NCBI GenBank assembly: GCA_025965125.1
Contig: JAOPXM010000231.1
Coordinates: 1-36,073 of the forward strand
DNA length: 36,073 nucleotides
Direction of reading: 5' to 3'
From: Nocardioides sp.
Lineage (GTDB): Bacteria; Actinomycetota; Actinomycetes; Propionibacteriales; Nocardioidaceae
Below the pieces are notes generated by a model that was given only the letters and a program-made list of their open reading frames with translations, was not told where the DNA came from and did not search any database. Position 1 is the stretch's first letter, and every line of letters starts with the position of its first letter. Position numbers and translations under genes: made by a program. Below are positions 8,277 to 16,088 of this stretch, piece by piece.

Positions 8277-8999
8277 CTAGCCGTCGCGGCGCCCGCCGAG
8301 CGACTTCGTGAGGTCGCTGAGAGCGGTGCGCTGACGACCATCGGCGTCGAAGTTGTCGAGATCGAGCCAGCGGTCGTACGCCGTCCTGACGTCCGGCCAT
8401 TCAGCGTCGGTGATCGAGAACCAGTCGGTGTCCCGGTTGAGACCCTTGGTCACCATGTGGTTGCGGAACCTGCCTTCGTAGCAGAATCCCAGCCGCACCG
8501 CCGCCCGTCGGGACGCCTCGTTCAGGCTGTCGCACTTCCACTCGAAGCGGCGGTAGCCCAGGTCGTCGAAGACGTGGCCCGCCATCAACCGGATGACCTC
8601 GGTGGCCGCGCGGGTGCGCTGCAACGACCGCGCATACAGCACGCCGGCCACCTCTGCCTGGCCGTACGCCGGGTCGATCCGTGTGTACGACGCCAGCCCG
8701 GCCGCCGAGCCATCGACCGGAACGAGCGCGAATGTCACCAGGTCGGGAGCGGCCAGGATCGCTTCGATGAGCGTGCCCATGGCGTCGGGGTCCTCGGGGG
8801 GATCTGTTGGCCGATACGTCCACAGCGGCGGGTCGTCGGGACCGCAGAGGGAGTCGTACAGAGCCTGCGCGTGCGCGATGGACAACGGTTCGACCTGGAC
8901 GTAGCGGCCCGGCAGGAGAACCGCAACCGGTGGACAACGGGGAACCCATCCGGGCACCTCGTCGCCAACCTGCTGGCCGTAGGCGTTGGTGGTGGGCAC
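8277..8999 (-). CDS. GNAT acetyltransferase, RimJ/RimL-like
   Basis: A 240-residue N-acetyltransferase of the GNAT (Acetyltransf_3) type. Typical elements are the N-terminal sensing strand (RYVQVEPLSIAHAQALYDSL), the acetyl-CoA-binding region around LYARSLQRTRAATEVIRLMAGHVF, and the late strand RRFEWKCDSLNEASRRAAVRLGFCYEGRFRNH, which matches RimJ/RimL-like enzymes and their plasmid- or phage-free relatives acting on small molecules or ribosomal proteins. The start GTG 8997-8999 is chosen because TAGAGT ends seven bases upstream; a further 16 codons upstream lie inside the divergent promoter. Acceptor unknown. Confidence 0.9.
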   Translation of the reverse strand: MPTTNAYGQQVGDEVPGWVPRCPPVAVLLPGRYVQVEPLSIAHAQALYDSLCGPDDPPLWTYRPTDPPEDPDAMGTLIEAILAAPDLVTFALVPVDGSAAGLASYTRIDPAYGQAEVAGVLYARSLQRTRAATEVIRLMAGHVFDDLGYRRFEWKCDSLNEASRRAAVRLGFCYEGRFRNHMVTKGLNRDTDWFSITDAEWPDVRTAYDRWLDLDNFDADGRQRTALSDLTKSLGGRRDG

Positions 9000-9006
9000 G
9001 TCGGCG

Positions 9007-9012
9007 ACTCTA
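9007..9012 (-). promoter_or_regulatory. -10 box of GNAT gene
   Basis: TAGAGT on the minus strand, seven bases before the GTG start at 8999. It lies only 14 bp from the -10 box of the divergent gene. Confidence 0.55.
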
Positions 9013-9026
9013 GGACGGTCAGGCCC

Positions 9027-9032
9027 TAGTCT
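9027..9032 (+). promoter_or_regulatory. -10 box of Pr6Pr gene
   Basis: TAGTCT, seven bases before the GTG at 9040. The -35 regions of this and the divergent promoter must overlap each other's -10 boxes. Confidence 0.55.
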
Positions 9033-9039
9033 CACGACC

Positions 9040-9684
9040 GTGATCAACCGGGCCCGTCAGTGGCACTTGCTGACAGCCCTCGTCGTCGCGGTTGCGGTGG
9101 TCCTCCAGACGGTCTTGGTCATCGAGGGGTCGGCGGTGCTGGCCGAGCACGACCCGCCGAGCCTGGGCCTGCGGCTCGGCCGGCTCGTCTCCTACTTCAC
9201 GATCCAGGCCAACCTGCTGGTGCTCTTCGCGGCGATCACGCTCGTCCGGAACCCTCGGCAGGACGGCCGCGCCTGGCGCGTGGTGCGGCTTGCTGGCGTC
9301 GCCGGCATCACCGTGACGGGGCTGGTCCACTTCGTCCTGCTGCGGCCGTTGCTCGACCTCGACGGCGCCGATTGGGTCGCGGACAAGCTGTTGCACATGG
9401 TCGTCCCCGTGCTGGCCGTGATCGGCTGGCTGGTGTTCGGGCCACGTCCGCGCATCGACTGGCGAGACGTCGGCCGGGCCCTGGTCTGGCCGTTCGCGTG
9501 GCTGGCCTGGACGCTGGTGGTGGGCGGCGTGACCGGCTGGTATCCGTACCCGTTCCTCGATCCGGACGAGCACAGCTGGGCGGGCGTGGTCGCGGCCTGC
9601 GTGGGCATCACCGTCCTGTTCCTCGCGCTGTTCGCGGGTGCCGCGGATCTCGACCGCCGCCTGCATCCGACGCCCGACGACTGA
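9040..9684 (+). CDS. Pr6Pr family membrane protein
   Basis: A 214-residue, six-helix membrane protein. The signature YFTIQANLL (after helix 1) and the GWYPYPFLDP motif in the second-last loop are the conserved features of the Pr6Pr (FAR-17a/AIG1-like) family of actinobacterial and fungal membrane proteins; function is unknown. The GTG at 9040 is selected over an in-frame start 18 codons upstream because that extension would run through the promoter region and overlap the divergent GNAT gene, and because TAGTCT lies seven bases upstream. It ends 25 nt before the convergent kynU, with a perfect hairpin between them. Confidence 0.87.
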   Translation: MINRARQWHLLTALVVAVAVVLQTVLVIEGSAVLAEHDPPSLGLRLGRLVSYFTIQANLLVLFAAITLVRNPRQDGRAWRVVRLAGVAGITVTGLVHFVLLRPLLDLDGADWVADKLLHMVVPVLAVIGWLVFGPRPRIDWRDVGRALVWPFAWLAWTLVVGGVTGWYPYPFLDPDEHSWAGVVAACVGITVLFLALFAGAADLDRRLHPTPDD

Positions 9685-9695
9685 CGGGCGGCGGT

Positions 9696-9715
9696 GGGTG
9701 AGCCACGGCTCACCC
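9696..9715. terminator. Bidirectional hairpin between Pr6Pr gene and kynU
   Basis: GGGTGAGCC (9696-9704) and GGCTCACCC (9707-9715) are perfect 9-bp arms separated by two bases. The element spans the stop codon of kynU (9710-9712) and lies 11 nt behind the Pr6Pr stop. There is no U-run on either side, so it would be an actinobacterial-type hairpin without a tail. Confidence 0.6.
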
Positions 9716-10921
9716 GGTCCCGCTCGCGTCGGTCAGCACCGAGAGGACAGTCTCCAGCCCGCGCTCGACCTCCCCGAACGACGTCGAGAGCGGCGAGAGC
9801 CCGATCCGCAACCCGTGTGGGTCGCGGTAGTCGGGAATCACGTCGCGCTCCCACAACGCCGCGGTGACCTCCCGCATCAGCGGGTGGTTGAAGGTCACGT
9901 GCCCGCCGCGCAGGGCGGGATCGCGTGGGGAGGCCAGCACGACCCCTGCGGGACCGAGCAGCTCGTCGGCCACCTCGACGGCGTACGACGTCAGCGCGAG
10001 CGACTTGGCGCGCACGGCGTCGACGCCGACCTCGTCGATGAGCCCGAGCATGTCCTGCAGGGCCAGCATGCCGATGATCGGCGGAGTCCCCGAGAGCATC
10101 CGCCGGATCCCGGTGGCGGGCACGTAGGTGGGCCCCATCAGGAACGGGTCGTCGGCGCCGATCCAGCCACGGATCGGCTGGAACAGCTTGTCGAGGAGGC
10201 GCTCGGCGACGTAGACGAACGCCGGTGAGCCGGGGCCACCGTTGAGGTACTTGTACGTGCAGCCCACCGCGATGTCCACGTCGGCCGCGTCCAGCTGTAC
10301 CGGCACGGAGCCGGCCGAGTGGCAGAGGTCCCACAGCACCAGGGCACCGGCGTCGTGCACGATCCGGGTGAGCTCCGGCAGGTCGCTCAGCCACGCCGAG
10401 CGGTAGGCGACCTGGCTCAGCACGACCAGGGCGGTGGCCGGTCCGACGGCCGCCTCCACGAGATCGGCCGTCACCCCCGCCGTCAGGTCGACGTCGATCC
10501 AGCGCAGGGTCAGGCCGCACTCCTCGGCGACGCCCTGCGCGACGTAGCGGTCGGTCGGGAAGTTGTCGCGGTCGATGACGATCTCGGTCCGGCCGGGTCG
10601 TGCCGCCACCGCGGCCCGCATCGACTTGTAGAGCAGCACCGTGGTCGAGTCGCCGATGATCGTCTGTCCCGGGGCCGCGCCCAGGACGATCCGGCCGAGG
10701 TCGTCGCCGATCGTGCTGGGCAGCTCGAACCAGCTCTCGTCCCAGCCGCGGATCAGCCGCCCGCCCCACTCGGCTTCGACGAACTCGGCCAGTCGCGGGC
10801 CGGTGACCTTCAGCGGCCGGCCGAGCGAGTTGCCGTCGAAGTAGACCAGCGGCGACTCCGCGGCGACGAAGCGGTCCCGGTAGGCCGCGAGCGGGTCGGC
10901 CGCGTCCAGAGCGGCGTTCAC
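9710..10921 (-). CDS. kynU: Kynureninase
   Basis: PLP-dependent hydrolase that cleaves kynurenine to anthranilate and alanine (or 3-hydroxykynurenine to 3-hydroxyanthranilate) in tryptophan breakdown. The 403-residue product shows YFDGNSLGR near the N-terminus, DNFPTDRY (119-126), the cofactor-ring aspartate in LWDLCHSAG (D198) and the Schiff-base lysine in CTYKYLNGGPG (K224). The late GSPAFVYV and RGWIGADDPF stretches are also typical. Its GTG start overlaps the stop of the upstream gene by 4 nt (GTGA). No tryptophan dioxygenase or kynurenine formamidase gene is in the window, so the rest of the pathway must lie elsewhere. Confidence 0.96.
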   Translation of the reverse strand: MNAALDAADPLAAYRDRFVAAESPLVYFDGNSLGRPLKVTGPRLAEFVEAEWGGRLIRGWDESWFELPSTIGDDLGRIVLGAAPGQTIIGDSTTVLLYKSMRAAVAARPGRTEIVIDRDNFPTDRYVAQGVAEECGLTLRWIDVDLTAGVTADLVEAAVGPATALVVLSQVAYRSAWLSDLPELTRIVHDAGALVLWDLCHSAGSVPVQLDAADVDIAVGCTYKYLNGGPGSPAFVYVAERLLDKLFQPIRGWIGADDPFLMGPTYVPATGIRRMLSGTPPIIGMLALQDMLGLIDEVGVDAVRAKSLALTSYAVEVADELLGPAGVVLASPRDPALRGGHVTFNHPLMREVTAALWERDVIPDYRDPHGLRIGLSPLSTSFGEVERGLETVLSVLTDASGTG

Positions 10922-11967
10922 TGGTAGCTCACGAACCGCACCCGTGGACGGATCGCGTGCACGAACGCCGGACCCATCCGATCACGGTCCTCGTCGTAGA
11001 AGATCTTCAGGCCCATCGTGAACTGACCGGCTCTCTGCACCGCGTGGTACGTCGCCATCTTCTCGCCCCGGGTACCGAACCCGTCGACGTGCTGGACCAT
11101 CGCGAGCCCCCGACGGGCCCGGACGCGGGCGATGTCCTCGATCATCGTCGTACGGAACTGGTGCAGCACGAACAGCTTCTCCGGCAGGTGGAGCCGCCTC
11201 GTCACCGCGGCGAGCCAGGACGAGGTGCGGTTGACCTCCGTCGCCCGGACGTGCCCGACCACCTGCGCCGGGGCCAGGTGCGGGCCCAATCGCCACTCCG
11301 GGTCGAGGGCAAGACCGACCCACGGGTCCTTCAGGGCCCAGGCCCAGCGCTTGGCCACGGCCAGGAAGTCCGAGCGTCCCGGTTGGAGGTCCAGGAGCAG
11401 GAGGGCTCCGTGCCGGTGCGCCGCCCGGATGTACCTCGCGACCGATCGCCGGTCGATGTCGTGGCTGTAGTCGCCGTCCGGACCGGCAGAGCGGTCCGCG
11501 ATGGTGACGATGAGCTCGTAGACCACCTGCACCGGCTGCCCCGGGCGCTTGAAGGGCGCGGCCGCCCGGTGCACGCGCCGCTGCATCTCGTCGGGCCGCG
11601 TCTCCCCGAGGACACCGAGCGCCCCGGTCTCGGCGGTGCCGTAGTAGGCCACCAGGAACCGGTGGCCCCCGAAGACGCGGCGGCTGCCGCTGGGCAGCGT
11701 CGCCGGGTCCCCGGGAGCTGCCGGCGAAGTTGTCGGTCCGGTCGGCGGCGGGCTGTCGTCCTGGGCCGGGTCGGTGGGGGTCGTCGAGGGTCGGCCGGGG
11801 CTCACACCCGACGAAGCCGGGTCGATGCCGCCGCGCGGCGGTGTGGCGGAGTCGGCAAAGGCCTGCGGGTGGCCGACACCCCAGGCGACCGTGAGCAGGG
11901 CGAGCATCATGAGCAGGATCAGGAACAGGATCGGACCCCGCTGGTCCGGCCTGTTCTCGTCAGTCAC
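10918..11967 (-). CDS. Membrane-anchored protein with TIM-barrel-like extracellular domain
   Basis: A 349-residue protein with a short cytoplasmic N-terminus, one hydrophobic segment (about residues 12-35), a Pro/Ser/Thr-rich linker (about 40-95) and a globular extracellular domain. The domain has the look of a glycoside-hydrolase-like barrel: alternating strands such as VQVVYELIVTI, GALLLLDLQPGRSD and WVGLALDPEWR with acidic residues at strand ends (D, E). It belongs to a conserved actinobacterial group of secreted or lipoprotein-like proteins; no enzyme activity is known to me. The GTG at 11965-11967 is preferred because GGAG lies nine bases upstream; ATG 11982 is possible. It starts 28 nt after ilvD and overlaps kynU by 4 nt. 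Confidence 0.75.
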   Translation of the reverse strand: MTDENRPDQRGPILFLILLMMLALLTVAWGVGHPQAFADSATPPRGGIDPASSGVSPGRPSTTPTDPAQDDSPPPTGPTTSPAAPGDPATLPSGSRRVFGGHRFLVAYYGTAETGALGVLGETRPDEMQRRVHRAAAPFKRPGQPVQVVYELIVTIADRSAGPDGDYSHDIDRRSVARYIRAAHRHGALLLLDLQPGRSDFLAVAKRWAWALKDPWVGLALDPEWRLGPHLAPAQVVGHVRATEVNRTSSWLAAVTRRLHLPEKLFVLHQFRTTMIEDIARVRARRGLAMVQHVDGFGTRGEKMATYHAVQRAGQFTMGLKIFYDEDRDRMGPAFVHAIRPRVRFVSYQ

Positions 11968-11995
11968 CGGGCCACTCTCCATGCGTCGGGATGTG

Positions 11996-13681
11996 TCAGC
12001 TGGTCACCGCGCCGTGTGCGGCCGACTGCACGACCTTGGCGTACTTGCCGAGGACACCACGCGTGTACTTCGGCGGCAGCGGCTCCCAGCCGACCTTGCG
12101 TGCCTCGAGGTCGTCGATCTCGACCTCGAGCGTGCGGTTGAGGACGTCCAGCGTGATCGGGTCCCCGTCGCGGACGAACGCGATCGGGCCACCGTCAGCA
12201 GCCTCGGGAGCGACGTGCCCGACGCACAGGCCGGTCGTGCCGCCCGAGAAGCGGCCGTCGGTCAGCAGCAGCACGTCCTTGCCGAGACCGGCGCCCTTGA
12301 TGGCACCGGTGATCGCGAGCATCTCGCGCATGCCGGGTCCACCCTTGGGGCCCTCATAGCGGATGACGACCACGTCCTGGGCCTTGATCTGGCCGGCGGT
12401 CAGGGCATCCATGGCCGCGCGCTCGCCGTCGAAGACCCGGGCCGTGCCGGTGAAGACGGACTCGTCGAAGCCCGCCGACTTCACGACAGCGCCCTCGGGA
12501 GCCAACGACCCCTTGAGGATGGTGAGCCCACCGGACTTGTGGATCGGCCGGTCCAGGCTTCGGATCACGTCGTCGTCCAGGGCGGGCGGTGCGATCTCGT
12601 CGAGGTTCTCGGCCATGGTCTTGCCGGTCACCGTCAGGCAGTCGCCGTGCATCAGGCCGGCGTCCAGCAGGGCCTTCATGACCATGGGGATCCCGCCGAC
12701 CTTGTCGACGTCGTTCATGACGTACTTGCCGAACGGCTTGAGGTCGCCGAGGTGCGGAACCTTGTCGCCGATTCGGTTGAAGTCGTCGAGCGTGAGGTCG
12801 ACCTCGGCCTCGCGGGCGATGGCCAGCAGGTGGAGCACGGCGTTGGTCGAGCCACCGAGCGCCATCACCACAGCGATGGCGTTCTCGAAGGCCTCGATCG
12901 TCATGACCTGCCGGGCCGTGATGCCCTTGCGGAGCATGCCGACGACGGCTTCTCCGGACCGGTGTGCGAACCCGTCGCGTCGCCGGTCGACCGCGGGCGG
13001 CGCCGCCGAGCCGGGCAGTGACATGCCGAGGGCCTCGCCGACGGCGGCCATCGTGTTGGCGGTGTACATGCCACCGCACGCACCCTCGCCGGGACAGATC
13101 GCGCGCTCGATGCGGTCGACCTCGGCGCGGGTGATCTTGCCCGCCAGGCAGGCACCGACCGCCTCGAACGCGTCGATGATCGTGACGTCGTGACCGTCGA
13201 CCTGGCCCGGCATGATCGAACCGGCGTACAGGAACACCGACGCCAGGTCGAGCCGAGCAGCGGCCATCAACATGCCCGGCAGCGACTTGTCACAACCCGC
13301 CAGGAGCACCGAGCCGTCGAGCCGCTCGGCCATCATCACGGTCTCGACCGAGTCGGCGATGACCTCGCGGGACACCAGCGAGAAGTGCATGCCCTCGTGG
13401 CCCATCGAGCTGCCGTCCGACACCGAGATGGTGGCGAACTCGAGCGGGTAGCCACCCGCTGCGTGCACGCCGTTCTTCACCGCCTTCGCGAGCCGGTCGA
13501 GCGACAGGTTGCACGGCGTGATCTCGTTCCACGAGGACGCCACACCGATCTGCGGCTTCACCCAGTCCTCGTCGCCCATCCCGACGGCGCGCAGCATCCC
13601 GCGCGCGGCGGCCTTCTCGAGACCGTCGGTGACGTCGCGGGAACGGGGCTTGATGTCGATCTGCTGGTCCTGCTCGCTCAT
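11996..13681 (-). CDS. ilvD: Dihydroxy-acid dehydratase
   Basis: Iron-sulfur dehydratase that makes the 2-oxo acids of valine and isoleucine, the third common step of the pathway started by IlvB-IlvN and IlvC about 9 kb away. The 561-residue product carries the three conserved cysteines: C57 (ITPCNLS), C130 ([10 protein letters not shown]) and C202 ([14 protein letters not shown]), the set seen in [2Fe-2S] family members. The C-terminal barrel has [20 protein letters not shown]. The ATG at 13679-13681 is preceded, six bases upstream, by TAGGCT, so the message is probably leaderless. A triple GAGGTCAC element lies 28 bp further upstream. Confidence 0.97.
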   Translation of the reverse strand: MSEQDQQIDIKPRSRDVTDGLEKAAARGMLRAVGMGDEDWVKPQIGVASSWNEITPCNLSLDRLAKAVKNGVHAAGGYPLEFATISVSDGSSMGHEGMHFSLVSREVIADSVETVMMAERLDGSVLLAGCDKSLPGMLMAAARLDLASVFLYAGSIMPGQVDGHDVTIIDAFEAVGACLAGKITRAEVDRIERAICPGEGACGGMYTANTMAAVGEALGMSLPGSAAPPAVDRRRDGFAHRSGEAVVGMLRKGITARQVMTIEAFENAIAVVMALGGSTNAVLHLLAIAREAEVDLTLDDFNRIGDKVPHLGDLKPFGKYVMNDVDKVGGIPMVMKALLDAGLMHGDCLTVTGKTMAENLDEIAPPALDDDVIRSLDRPIHKSGGLTILKGSLAPEGAVVKSAGFDESVFTGTARVFDGERAAMDALTAGQIKAQDVVVIRYEGPKGGPGMREMLAITGAIKGAGLGKDVLLLTDGRFSGGTTGLCVGHVAPEAADGGPIAFVRDGDPITLDVLNRTLEVEIDDLEARKVGWEPLPPKYTRGVLGKYAKVVQSAAHGAVTS

Positions 13682-13687
13682 GCGTGG

Positions 13688-13693
13688 AGCCTA
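13688..13693 (-). promoter_or_regulatory. -10 box of ilvD
   Basis: TAGGCT on the minus strand, followed by CCACGC and the ATG. No clear -35 hexamer is present, which would fit a promoter needing an activator at the nearby repeat. Confidence 0.6.
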
Positions 13694-13720
13694 ATCCGGG
13701 GGCGACGGGCCCGCCCGGTC

Positions 13721-13748
13721 GAGGTCACGATGTGACCTCGGAGGTCAC
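13721..13748. promoter_or_regulatory. Three-half-site operator between ilvD and the NTF2-like gene
   Basis: GAGGTCAC (13721-13728), GTGACCTC (13732-13739) and GAGGTCAC (13741-13748). The first two make a perfect 8-bp inverted repeat with a 3-bp spacer; the last two make a second inverted repeat with a 1-bp spacer. It sits about 40 bp upstream of the ilvD start and 49 bp upstream of the divergent gene, so it could serve either. Confidence 0.6.
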
Positions 13749-13796
13749 GCCAGGAGTGTGTGGGCACCAACGCCCCACCACTCATCTGGAGGATCC

Positions 13797-14225
13797 ATGA
13801 CGACCGTCGACACGTCCGAGCTGACCCGCACCACCATCGAGGGACTCGCGGCCAAGCTGGTCCGCTTCCTGGAGACCAACGAGGCACCCCCGGGGCTCTT
13901 CTCCGACGATGTGTTCACCGACTTCACCATGCCCCTGTGGCGGCTGCAGGCCGCCGGACGCGCCGACTCGGTCCGGCTGCGGCAACAGGGCCACCCCAGT
14001 GAAGGCCGGGTGCCACGCACCCGGTTGGACGCAACGGAGAGCGGCTTCCTGCTCGAGGTCGAGGAGGAGTGGGAGGACCGGGGCCAGCGGTGGTACTGCC
14101 GTGAGCTCATGCGCTGCGACGTCGCCGACGGCACCATCACCCAGATCTCGGTCTACTGCACCGGCGACTGGGACGAGGCGACCGTGGCCAGCCACGCAGA
14201 GGCCGTCACCCTGATCCGGCCGTGA
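13797..14225 (+). CDS. NTF2/SnoaL-like protein
   Basis: A 142-residue protein with the secondary-structure pattern and size of the NTF2/SnoaL-like cone fold: an N-terminal helical part (LAAKLVRFLETNEAPPGLFSDDVF), the short DFTMPLWR strand, and C-terminal strands (WYCRELMRCDVADGTITQISVYCTGDW). Members act as small hydrolases, isomerases or ligand-binding proteins; the reaction here is unknown. The ATG at 13797 is chosen because GGAGGA precedes it; upstream codons are weak. The stop overlaps a GTG (14222) that could start the next gene. Confidence 0.75.
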   Translation: MTTVDTSELTRTTIEGLAAKLVRFLETNEAPPGLFSDDVFTDFTMPLWRLQAAGRADSVRLRQQGHPSEGRVPRTRLDATESGFLLEVEEEWEDRGQRWYCRELMRCDVADGTITQISVYCTGDWDEATVASHAEAVTLIRP

Positions 14226-14242
14226 CCGACCACCCGCCGTCC

Positions 14243-14248
14243 TACGAT
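14243..14248 (+). promoter_or_regulatory. -10 box of gene at 14255
   Basis: TACGAT, six bases before ATG 14255. It supports the ATG start over the overlapping GTG at 14222. Confidence 0.5.
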
Positions 14249-14254
14249 GCGCTC

Positions 14255-16084
14255 ATGGCGAGCTCCGACGCCTCGATCCTGATCGCCCGTGCCGAGGTCG
14301 CTAGGGCGGCGGGTGACCTCGACACGATGCGCGCGACGCTGGTCGAGGCGTTCCGTGCGGCGAGGTCCGCCGACGACAACGAGGCCATGGCCGAGGCGGC
14401 CCTGGCCCTGCCGTCCAGCCTCGGCTTCGGCGTCCATCCCGGCCAGGTGCCGGCGTACCTCCACGAGGCCTATCTCTCGGCCACCGACCAGCGCACCAGG
14501 GCCAGGCTGCTGGTCGGGCTGACCCGGGCCTGGACGTACGGCGGCGAGGCCGCTCGGGCGGCCGACTTCGCTGCGGAGGCTCAGGACCTGGCCGCCCTCG
14601 TCGACGACCCGGCCATCAGTGCCGACGCACTGGACGCCGCCCTGCTGACCTGCTGGGGTCCCGATGACTTCGCGGAGCGGATCCGGCTCGCGGCGCGCCT
14701 CGAGGAGGTCAGCGGCCACCTGGCCGATCCCGAGCTGCGCATGACCGCCCACCTCTGGCGGCTGACCACCGCCTGGGAGTGTCTCGACGTCCTGGCCGTG
14801 CAACGACAGCTCCGCGCGCTCGACCTGCTGGCCGAGGAGACCGGCTCGGCGCGGGTGACGTTCTTCGCGCTCTCCCGCCGCGCCATGCACGCCCAGGTCG
14901 TCGGCGACCTGGTCGCGGCCACGGAGCTCCGGGACCGCCTGGGCCTGATCGCGGCCGGGCTGGCGGAGGCCGACGTACCCGCGGTCCTGCACTCGCTGGA
15001 CGCCGAGCTGGCCCGACAGCAGGGTGACCGCCCACGGCTGGCGGCCGAGGCGGAAGAGTTCGCGGCGTTCGCGCTCGCCGAGGGCATCCCGTCGATCCTG
15101 GGCCAGGCCGCGGTCTACCGGCTCGATGCCGGCGAGCCGGAGCTGGCCGGGTTGCTCGTCGACCAGCTGCCCGACCTCTCGACCGTGCCCCACGACGTCG
15201 ACACCCTGCTCATCCTGACGACTGCGGGGTACGTCGCGGCGGGGACGGGTCGGCTCGATCTCGCCGCCGAGGCGCTGGCGCTGCTGGAGCCGTACGCCGG
15301 CCGCTCGGTCCTGAACGCCGGCGCGGTGAGCTTCCACTGGGTGGTCGACGACGTGCTCGCCCGGCTGGCGGCCGCCCTCGACCTCGAGTCCGCGCCCGGT
15401 TGGTCTCGCTCCGCCCAGGCGGCGTATCGACGCCTCGGGGCTAGCTGGTGGTCGACCCGGCTGGGCGAGGACCTCGGAACAGGTGGCCCTGTTCCGGTTC
15501 CTGCGCCCGGTGCCGACGAGGTGCACCTGAGCTTTGACGGCGAGGTCTGGTCGATCGGCCGCCGGGGTGCGACGTTCGTGCTGCCGGACCTGCGCGGGCT
15601 GCACCATCTGCGACACCTGCTGGAACGGCCCGGCGTCGAGGTCGCCGCCGTCGACCTGGCCGACGCCGCGGGCGGCCACCCGGGAACAGGCGTCCGGGCC
15701 AGCGACCTCGGCGCGGTGCTGGACGAGGCCGCGAAGCGGGCCTACCGCCGACGGCTCGGCGAGATCGACGCCGAGATCGACGAGGCCGACGCCTGGTCGG
15801 ACCCCGCCCGGCTCGAGCGGGCGACCGTCGAGCGACAGGCCATTCTGGACGAGCTGAGCGCGGCGGTCGGTCTGGCCGGACGCGATCGCCGGGTGGGTGG
15901 AACGGCCGAGCGGGCGCGGATGGCCGTCCGCAAGACCATCACGGCCGCGATCGCCCGGATCGAGCGACACGACCCCGCCGTTGCGCGACTGCTGCGCGAC
16001 ACGGTGCGCACCGGCACCTGGTGCCGCTTCGACCCGGACCCCGGGCGACCCGTGGACTGGGTCCTGGACGTACCGCCGCGTTGA
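14255..16084 (+). CDS. Helical-repeat protein with regulator-type C-terminal domain
   Basis: A 609-residue cytosolic protein. Residues 1 to about 415 are a run of amphipathic helices like TPR/SEL1-type scaffolds (Ala/Leu/Glu-rich helix pairs). From about 420 a separate domain begins (GEVWSIGRRGATFVLPDLRGLHHLRHLLERPG) and continues to a helical part with KRAYRRRLGEIDAEIDEADA, AVGLAGRDRRVGGTAERAR and DTVRTGTWCRFDPDP. This C-terminal domain is familiar from the ends of large actinobacterial ATPase regulators, where it is joined to a nucleotide-binding domain that is absent here. No Walker motif or helix-turn-helix is visible. Start: ATG 14255 by the TACGAT box; GTG 14222, overlapping the previous stop, is the alternative (11 more residues). 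Confidence 0.8.
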   Translation: MASSDASILIARAEVARAAGDLDTMRATLVEAFRAARSADDNEAMAEAALALPSSLGFGVHPGQVPAYLHEAYLSATDQRTRARLLVGLTRAWTYGGEAARAADFAAEAQDLAALVDDPAISADALDAALLTCWGPDDFAERIRLAARLEEVSGHLADPELRMTAHLWRLTTAWECLDVLAVQRQLRALDLLAEETGSARVTFFALSRRAMHAQVVGDLVAATELRDRLGLIAAGLAEADVPAVLHSLDAELARQQGDRPRLAAEAEEFAAFALAEGIPSILGQAAVYRLDAGEPELAGLLVDQLPDLSTVPHDVDTLLILTTAGYVAAGTGRLDLAAEALALLEPYAGRSVLNAGAVSFHWVVDDVLARLAAALDLESAPGWSRSAQAAYRRLGASWWSTRLGEDLGTGGPVPVPAPGADEVHLSFDGEVWSIGRRGATFVLPDLRGLHHLRHLLERPGVEVAAVDLADAAGGHPGTGVRASDLGAVLDEAAKRAYRRRLGEIDAEIDEADAWSDPARLERATVERQAILDELSAAVGLAGRDRRVGGTAERARMAVRKTITAAIARIERHDPAVARLLRDTVRTGTWCRFDPDPGRPVDWVLDVPPR

Positions 16085-16088
16085 CGAC

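Noticed and set aside
14153..15970. 605-codon minus-strand open frame opposite the gene at 14255
   Set aside because: Antisense to a better candidate with a recognisable C-terminal domain; no start signal or motif.
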